From Chloroflexia bacterium (GTDB lineage Bacteria > Chloroflexota > Chloroflexia > Thermobaculales > Thermobaculaceae): a stretch of 9,928 nt of DNA. The position numbers were made by a program, and so were the translations under genes. Of the stretch, positions 6,204 to 9,928 are shown one piece after another (within the stretch, counting starts at the first letter, position 1; every line of letters starts with the position of its first letter). Location of the stretch: contig JACDAU010000062.1 in the NCBI GenBank assembly GCA_013695265.1, forward strand, positions 1 to 9,928, given 5' to 3'. Under the pieces are notes generated by a model. That model was not told the DNA's origin and did no database searches. It saw nothing but the letters and a program-made list of their open reading frames with translations.

Positions 6204-6473
6204 ATGTCGTACAAGTCGATCCCGCCAGCGAGCACGGACGCGCTCTGCGCCTACGAAGAGTGCCGTTTCTGCACGCACCGGATGAACGTCTCGCGCACGC
6301 CGGATGGCGAGGGCCAGTGCGCGTTGGAGCTGCAAGGGCGCGCGAGGGTCAGCCTTTGCCGCGGCCGCCTCTTTTTCACGGTCTCGCCCGACGGTATGGA
6401 GCGCTACAAGCACTGGGTGCTCGGCGGCTCCCCCCGCACCAAACAGCCTGAAAAGGAAACCAGCAGGGCCTAA
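6204..6473 (+). CDS. Small five-cysteine protein under c-di-AMP riboswitch control
   Basis: I do not recognise this 89-residue protein. It has cysteines at 15, 20, 23, 39 and 52 (pattern C-x4-C-x2-C-x15-C-x12-C), including CAYEECRFC. This suggests a zinc knuckle or possibly an iron-sulfur site. A FFTVSPDGMERYKHWV stretch follows, and the tail is basic and polar. There is no signal peptide or membrane segment. I chose the ATG at 6204 because third-position GC jumps from about half in the upstream in-frame codons (6120-6203) to about nine in ten after it, and because the upstream stretch forms a strong hairpin. GGAAAGGAA lies about 8 nt before it. The alternative ATG at 6120 has a better SD and would give 117 residues with an Arg-rich N-terminus. 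The gene converges on the dioxygenase gene. Confidence 0.65.
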   Translation: MSYKSIPPASTDALCAYEECRFCTHRMNVSRTPDGEGQCALELQGRARVSLCRGRLFFTVSPDGMERYKHWVLGGSPRTKQPEKETSRA

Positions 6474-6515
6474 TCGGCGCATGCGGCCGGGCGCGATCAA
6501 CGGGTGCTATGTAGT

Positions 6516-7652
6516 TCATTCCGCGCGCTTCGCATCCGCCTCGTGCTCGGTCATCATCATGGGATCGTTTCGGTGGGGATCCTGCGGCGCCACGCCCATG
6601 TCCTCGCCCTCCGCCATCAACGTCATGAGAGCGCCGGCGGCGCCCTGAGATGGCGGCTCCGTCGCCGCGCACGGCGTTCCGAACCGGGGCTCACCAAAGG
6701 GCAGGTGCGTGCTCCCTCGGGCGAGGATGTGCTGATGGTTCGACGGCTGCGGTGTGCCTTGCGAGCCCCACATGGTGAAAGCACGCGCATTCGCATAGTG
6801 CCCGACAAAGGCTCGGCGAAACCGGTTCGCAGATCGATTCTGATGGGAGCGATGCAGTACGTGCCCACCGAAGAAGATAACGTCGCCAGCCTGGACCGGT
6901 ACGGATACTTCTCGACCATCGTACTGTGCCGCAACTCGGCTGAGCGTGTTCACGTCGCTGTCTGTGTGCGACACGTTCTCGACCACGGCAAGGTCCCCCA
7001 GGTTGGCGTGGTTCTGGTGCACGCGGTCCTCCGTGGGGTAGATCGGCTCAACGTGCGAGCCGGGCGTGATCCAAAGGCAACCGTTCTCCTCATCCGCGTT
7101 GTCCACGGCAACCCACGCCCCGCACAGCGTGTCGGGATACGTGGGGATATAGTAGCTGTCCTGGTGATAGCCTTGCCCTTCCCCGCCGGGCGCCTTGATG
7201 AAGAGCATGCTTTGCATCGCCATCACATCCGGCCCGATAAGCGCCTCAAGGACATCGAGAATGCGTGGGTGTAGCAAAAACCGCTCGTGGATCTCGAGTT
7301 GCCGGTGGAGCATGTGGATTCGAAGGTACCGGCGCTCGATCTCCTCGACCGACGTATCCGGGGCGGGAGGCTCAAGCCCCGGCACGGTCACCCGACCGTG
7401 GAGCAAGTCTTCGACATGCACTTGGAGTTCCGCTATCTCTGCAACACTCACCAGCCCACGAACTACCAGGTACCCATTCGCAATGAACGACCGATACTCC
7501 TGGACGCTCACGCTGTAACGATCTCGTTTCTCGGAGAAGTCGGTCGTGAGGTGCTCCGAGCGTTGTTGCCGGGTCGGCGCGGTGACTGTCTCGGAGACTC
7601 CGACAACGCCGATGGCGCCGTTCGTTGCGCGTTGCTGCTGCGTGTTACGCAT
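6516..7652 (-). CDS. Phytanoyl-CoA dioxygenase (PhyH) family Fe(II)/2-oxoglutarate oxygenase
   Basis: This protein of about 378 residues belongs to the PhyH family. These enzymes use Fe(II), O2 and 2-oxoglutarate to hydroxylate or halogenate small molecules and lipids. Numbering from the first ATG, the iron facial triad is visible as YHQDSYY (H165, D167) and the distal H269 in LHRSHQNRS. An Arg near 281-282 (RRAFVGHY) would bind 2-oxoglutarate. AWVAVDNADEENGCLWITPGSH (181-202) is the usual PhyH core. After the core comes HILARGSTHLPFGEPRFGTPC and a final 40 residues rich in Met, Glu, His and Pro. Three consecutive ATGs (7658, 7655, 7652) follow GGGAGG. The third has the best spacing, 7 nt, and is my choice. 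An AT-rich tandem repeat lies upstream. The substrate is unknown. Confidence 0.88.
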   Translation of the reverse strand: MRNTQQQRATNGAIGVVGVSETVTAPTRQQRSEHLTTDFSEKRDRYSVSVQEYRSFIANGYLVVRGLVSVAEIAELQVHVEDLLHGRVTVPGLEPPAPDTSVEEIERRYLRIHMLHRQLEIHERFLLHPRILDVLEALIGPDVMAMQSMLFIKAPGGEGQGYHQDSYYIPTYPDTLCGAWVAVDNADEENGCLWITPGSHVEPIYPTEDRVHQNHANLGDLAVVENVSHTDSDVNTLSRVAAQYDGREVSVPVQAGDVIFFGGHVLHRSHQNRSANRFRRAFVGHYANARAFTMWGSQGTPQPSNHQHILARGSTHLPFGEPRFGTPCAATEPPSQGAAGALMTLMAEGEDMGVAPQDPHRNDPMMMTEHEADAKRAE

Positions 7653-7693
7653 CATCATACCTCCCTGGTGCGTGCATTACGCTGGACGAACGC

Positions 7694-7713
7694 TTATTTA
7701 TAGTTATTTATAG
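7694..7713 (-). repeat. Perfect 10-bp AT-rich tandem repeat upstream of the PhyH gene
   Basis: On the minus strand CTATAAATAA occurs twice in direct succession with no mismatch. Each unit holds a TATAAA-like -10 hexamer. The block stands out in GC-rich surroundings and lies about 40-60 bp before the start codons at 7652-7658. I found no good -35 at 16-18 bp from either copy; the nearest, TTGCTG, is too close. It may be a duplicated -10 region or a melting or binding site. Confidence 0.5.
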
Positions 7714-7721
7714 ACCAGCAA

Positions 7722-7752
7722 GAGCCGTTCCCGCTCGGGGAGATCGGCTGAA
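7722..7752 (-). terminator. Nested inverted repeat between glyS and the PhyH gene; possible terminator
   Basis: An outer AGCCG/CGGCT pair encloses an inner CCCG-ct-CGGG pair, about 50 bp after the glyS stop on the minus strand. The 3' side reads CTCTTGCTGG with no long T-run, so terminator function is uncertain. It could instead be a protein-binding palindrome upstream of the AT-rich repeat. Confidence 0.3.
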
Positions 7753-7781
7753 GGCGAGTGATAGCGCAGACTGCTGTGCCT

Positions 7782-7801
7782 CGGCGCGTGTGCGCCGTTT
7801 T
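7782..7801 (+). terminator. Perfect 6-bp hairpin with T-run, oriented against glyS
   Basis: CGGCGC-gtgt-GCGCCG is followed on the plus strand by TTTT, which overlaps the glyS stop codon. It is a good intrinsic terminator only for plus-strand transcription, that is, antisense RNA heading into glyS. Read on the minus strand it lies directly after the glyS stop but has no T-run, so it would be a weak glyS terminator or an mRNA 3'-end stabiliser. Confidence 0.45.
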
Positions 7802-9168
7802 CAGAGCCCCAGCTTGCTGCGGATAGTTGCTTCCAGGTCGGGGAGAGATACGCGGTCCTGCTCCATGGTGTCGCGGTCGCGGATCGTCACGGCGTTGTCC
7901 TCCGCCGTCTGGAAGTCCACAGTGACGCAGAGGGGGGTGCCGATCTCATCCTGGCGACGATAACGCTTGCCGATACTGCCGGTCTCGTCGTACTCCGCGT
8001 TCATGCTTGCTGAGAGCATGTCGCGCAGTTCACGGGCGGTCGTGGCGAGCGGTTCCTTTTTGGAGAGCGGCAGCACAGCAACCTTCACTGGTGCGAGGCG
8101 CGGATGGAAGCGAAGCACGACGCGGGTGCCGTCCTTGTCGGGCTCCTCGTCGTACGCGTTCAGGAGGAAGACGAGAAAGGCACGGTCCACGCCGAGCGCG
8201 GGCTCGATGACGTATGGAGTTATGTGCTCCTTCGTTTCCTCATCGAAATATGTCAGATCCTTACCACTCCCCGTTGAGTGAGCTTTCAGGTCGAAGTCGG
8301 TGCGATTCGCGACCCCCCACAACTCACCCCATCCGAACGGGAATAGATATTCGAGGTCCGTCGTGCCCTTGGAGTAGTGCGACAAGGTGGCGGGGTCGTG
8401 CGGCCGCAGGCGCAAGTTTTCGGGGTCCACGCCGAGCCCGGTGAACCACTCCATCGTGTAGTCGCGCCAGTACGCGTACCACGCGTCATCGTCTCCTGGG
8501 CGCACGAAGTATTCCAGTTCCATCTGTTCCAGTTCGCGCAGGCGGAAGATGAAGTTGCCAGCGGTGATCTCATTGCGGAACACCCTGCCGACCTGGGCGA
8601 TACCAAAGGGGAGCTTCTGCCGGCTGGAGCCGAGCACGTTCGCGAATTGCACAAACATGCCTTGCGCGGTCTCCGGCCGCAGATACGTCACCGCCGCAGC
8701 GTCTTCCACGGAGCCAACGAACGTTTTGAACATCAGGTTGAAAGCGCGCGGCTCGGTCCACTTGCCGCGCTCCCCGCAGTTCGGGCACGAAATCTCGGCG
8801 AGTGGCGCCGGATCGCCAGCGATCACCTTCTCCTCGTATCCCGAAAGATGATCGGCCCGGAACCGCTGCTTGCAGTTCAGGCAGTCCACCAGGGGATCGG
8901 TGAAGTTCTGCAGATGGCCTGAACTCTGCCAAACACGCGGGTGCATGATCTGGCTAGTCTCCAAGCCAACCACCTCCGGCCTGCGCCGCACGATGTCGTG
9001 CCACCACGCTTCCTTGATGTTGCGCTTCAACTCGACCCCAACGGGTCCATAGTCCCAAAACGAGGCGTAGCCGCCGTAGATCTCGCTGCTCGGATAGACG
9101 AAGCCACGCCGCTTCGCCAGGGATACGATCGTGTCCATGCTCACACGGGTCGTCTTCTCGGTCTGCAT
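7801..9168 (-). CDS. glyS: Glycine--tRNA ligase, single-chain alpha2 type
   Basis: This class II aminoacyl-tRNA synthetase charges tRNA-Gly with glycine in the cytoplasm. Its 455 residues match the homodimeric type, not the alpha2beta2 glyQ/glyS type. Visible features are IYGGYASFWDYGPVGVELK near the N-terminus (motif 1 region) and a zinc-ribbon-like CLNC...CPNC insert. YLRPETAQGMFVQF and the motif 2 segment VGRVFRNEI...FIFRLRELEQME follow. Motif 3 is in GVDRAFLVFLLNAY, and an anticodon-binding domain (LAPVKVAVLPL onward) ends the protein. The ATG at 9168 is preferred: GGGAGGA lies 5 nt upstream, whereas the TTG at 9171 would be only 2 nt from it. A glycine T-box leader precedes the gene, so it should be induced when uncharged tRNA-Gly accumulates. 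Confidence 0.95.
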   Translation of the reverse strand: MQTEKTTRVSMDTIVSLAKRRGFVYPSSEIYGGYASFWDYGPVGVELKRNIKEAWWHDIVRRRPEVVGLETSQIMHPRVWQSSGHLQNFTDPLVDCLNCKQRFRADHLSGYEEKVIAGDPAPLAEISCPNCGERGKWTEPRAFNLMFKTFVGSVEDAAAVTYLRPETAQGMFVQFANVLGSSRQKLPFGIAQVGRVFRNEITAGNFIFRLRELEQMELEYFVRPGDDDAWYAYWRDYTMEWFTGLGVDPENLRLRPHDPATLSHYSKGTTDLEYLFPFGWGELWGVANRTDFDLKAHSTGSGKDLTYFDEETKEHITPYVIEPALGVDRAFLVFLLNAYDEEPDKDGTRVVLRFHPRLAPVKVAVLPLSKKEPLATTARELRDMLSASMNAEYDETGSIGKRYRRQDEIGTPLCVTVDFQTAEDNAVTIRDRDTMEQDRVSLPDLEATIRSKLGL

Positions 9169-9180
9169 CAATGTCCTCCC

Positions 9181-9412
9181 TTAAAGCAAAGCGCCCCGGA
9201 CCAATCGGTCCAGGGGCGAGGAATACCCCGCGGTTCCACCCTGGTTGACCACGCATACGCAGCCCACTCTGTGTCTGATGGCTCAGGGTCGCCTTTCTCG
9301 CCATATCACCCGGCGGGCTCTCAGCTATTGCCCGCGTCTCTGTCAGGTGCGTCCGGCCAGTTCTCCTACCCGTCTCCGCCGAAACTCTATTACTGCCCAT
9401 AAAGGCACGTTC
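9181..9412 (-). promoter_or_regulatory. Glycine-specific T-box leader (riboswitch) of glyS
   Basis: The minus strand holds the invariant T-box GGTGGAACCGCG (core 9238-9229) and a typical Stem I (about 9380-9280). GGC at the base pairs with GCC, with GGAGA opposite TGA as the K-turn (GA motif). GGGT pairs with ACCC, and the specifier loop GAGAAAGGCG follows, carrying GGC (9293-9291), a glycine codon. CACCTG pairs with CGGGTG. The AGAGA bulge (9341-9337) and a distal hairpin GCGGGC/GCCCGC with GCTGAGA in its loop complete it. CCAGGG (9244-9239) can pair with CCCTGG (9215-9210) to form the antiterminator, which excludes the terminator. Uncharged tRNA-Gly would pair its anticodon with GGC and its acceptor end with the T-box bulge, switching glyS on. 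Confidence 0.93.
9182..9218 (-). terminator. T-box intrinsic terminator before glyS
   Basis: On the minus strand CGCCCC-t-GGACC, loop GATT, then GGTCC-GGGGCG forms an 11-bp hairpin with one bulged base (9218-9192). It is followed by the T-rich CTTTGCTTT. Its 5' arm overlaps the antiterminator pairing, as expected for a T-box switch. Confidence 0.85.
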
Positions 9413-9418
9413 AGTATA
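9413..9418 (-). promoter_or_regulatory. Candidate -10 element of the glyS T-box transcript
   Basis: TATACT on the minus strand matches the -10 consensus at 5 of 6 bases and lies just upstream of the leader, about 33 nt before the base of Stem I. No convincing -35 is visible at 16-19 bp, so this is only a partial promoter call. Confidence 0.45.
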
Positions 9419-9515
9419 GCTGACCGGGCACTCCAGCGCGTCGACTGCGTTGCGGCGGAGGATGGGAGTTCAGGATGCCTCTCGAACATGGGGCCAGATC
9501 GGCGCCTGCCAAACC

Positions 9516-9734
9516 CTATTTTGGCCGGGATGCGTCCCCACTGCCGCTTTGGAGCGAACGGCCGCCTCCCGTACGCAAGTACGCGACAAATCCTGGCGCC
9601 TTGCTCAGGCTGAACTTAATAACCATCGAGCCGTCGGTGGAGGGATACGTCCGCACGACCGGCGTGCCAACCTTGAAGATGGCCGCACCCAGCAGCGATG
9701 AGCCGAGCACTGCAAGCCACGCCGAGCTTCTCAA
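9516..9734 (-). CDS. Small single-pass membrane or exported ORF overlapping the recombinase stop
   Basis: I do not recognise this 72-residue ORF. Its N-terminus, SSAWLAVLGSSLLGAAIF, is a likely transmembrane segment or signal anchor. A polar region with VVRTYPSTDGSMVIKFSLS follows, then a Gly/Ser-rich tail. The start is a TTG whose last two bases are shared with the TGA stop of the upstream recombinase gene (TTGA overlap). AGGAG lies 8 nt before it, which suggests translational coupling. Third-position GC stays high through about residue 50, supporting coding, then becomes less biased. It may be a real small protein or the truncated remnant of a longer one. Against it are the rare start codon and lack of any recognised family. 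Confidence 0.4.
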   Translation of the reverse strand: MRSSAWLAVLGSSLLGAAIFKVGTPVVRTYPSTDGSMVIKFSLSKAPGFVAYLRTGGGRSLQSGSGDASRPK

Positions 9735-9928
9735 TGGCCCGGCTCCTGCGCCACGACGTGAGCCCGAGGGTGTGCGGAGTCGTATACCTCATGCAATCGC
9801 TCCGTGTTGAGCTGCGTGTAGATCTGCGTGGTGGAGATGCTGGAGTGTCCGAGCCACTCCTGAACCTTGCGCAGGTCGGTGCCACCATTGAGCATGTGCG
9901 TGGCGAACGAGTGCCGCAGCGTGTGCGG
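9731..9928 (-). CDS. Tyrosine recombinase XerC/XerD-type, C-terminal fragment
   Basis: These are the last 65 codons of a gene that begins beyond the right edge. The fragment shows the catalytic residues of the tyrosine recombinase family: HTLRHSFATHML (H and R of box II), LGHSSISTTQIYT (the second His and the nucleophile Tyr), then TQLNTERLHEVYDSAHPRA, which is typical of XerC/XerD tails. Xer proteins resolve chromosome dimers at dif by a Holliday-junction mechanism at the division septum. A phage or integron integrase could share these motifs, but the tail and the housekeeping neighbours favour Xer. XerC and XerD cannot be told apart from this fragment. The stop overlaps the TTG start of the next small ORF. 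Confidence 0.85.
   Translation of the reverse strand, partial: PHTLRHSFATHMLNGGTDLRKVQEWLGHSSISTTQIYTQLNTERLHEVYDSAHPRAHVVAQEPGH

Noticed and set aside
5756..6451. 231-codon plus-strand open frame spanning the Nudix promoter, the riboswitch and the Cys-protein gene
   Set aside because: It crosses structured RNA and regulatory DNA, and is out of frame with the better-supported 6204-6473 gene.
6504..7274. 256-codon plus-strand open frame
   Set aside because: It is antisense to the PhyH gene, which has its full iron-binding triad. The antisense product has no recognisable motif.
8377..8922. 181-codon plus-strand open frame
   Set aside because: It is antisense to glyS, whose class II motifs and zinc-ribbon cysteines are clear.
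1..9928. CRISPR array, insertion sequence or prophage
   Set aside because: I saw no regularly spaced repeats, transposase motifs, terminal inverted repeats or phage genes. The Xer fragment fits a chromosomal recombinase.

Overview
The window is GC-rich bacterial chromosome made of ordinary single-copy housekeeping genes in short mixed-strand units. There is no sign of phage, IS element or CRISPR. A glycine T-box and a ydaO-type c-di-AMP riboswitch in a high-GC genome fit Chloroflexota or another GC-rich Gram-positive-related lineage. That placement is an inference and only moderately supported.

Left part (1-2730). The last 40 codons of coaD (+) meet, tail to tail, a two-domain GNAT acetyltransferase (-). 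That gene shares a 120-bp divergent region with a lipoprotein-like phospholipase D family protein (+), which is followed 20 bp later by a small unrecognised gene (+). A GC-rich inverted repeat lies in the convergent gap before birA.

Middle (2730-6520). A monofunctional biotin-protein ligase (birA), dnaA and a YfcD-like Nudix hydrolase are all on the minus strand. dnaA is not next to dnaN and I see no DnaA-box cluster beside it, so this need not be the origin. Upstream of the Nudix gene is a divergent regulatory region: a good Nudix promoter, an imperfect palindrome, and on the plus strand a promoter, a complete c-di-AMP riboswitch, a strong hairpin and a small five-cysteine protein. A c-di-AMP switch in front of an unknown Cys-rich protein, not a K+ transporter or wall hydrolase, is the most novel feature here.

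Right part (6516-9928). All genes are on the minus strand. Transcription runs from the C-terminal end of a XerC/XerD-type tyrosine recombinase through a small overlapping membrane ORF. Next comes a complete glycine-specific T-box leader with GGC specifier, T-box and terminator, which controls the single-chain alpha2-type glycyl-tRNA synthetase. A 142-bp gap follows, with hairpins and a perfect 10-bp AT-rich tandem repeat, and then a phytanoyl-CoA dioxygenase-family oxygenase.

The genes cover CoA, biotin, replication initiation, translation and chromosome dimer resolution. They look like a conserved housekeeping neighbourhood, not one pathway. RNA-based control (T-box, riboswitch) is the notable theme.
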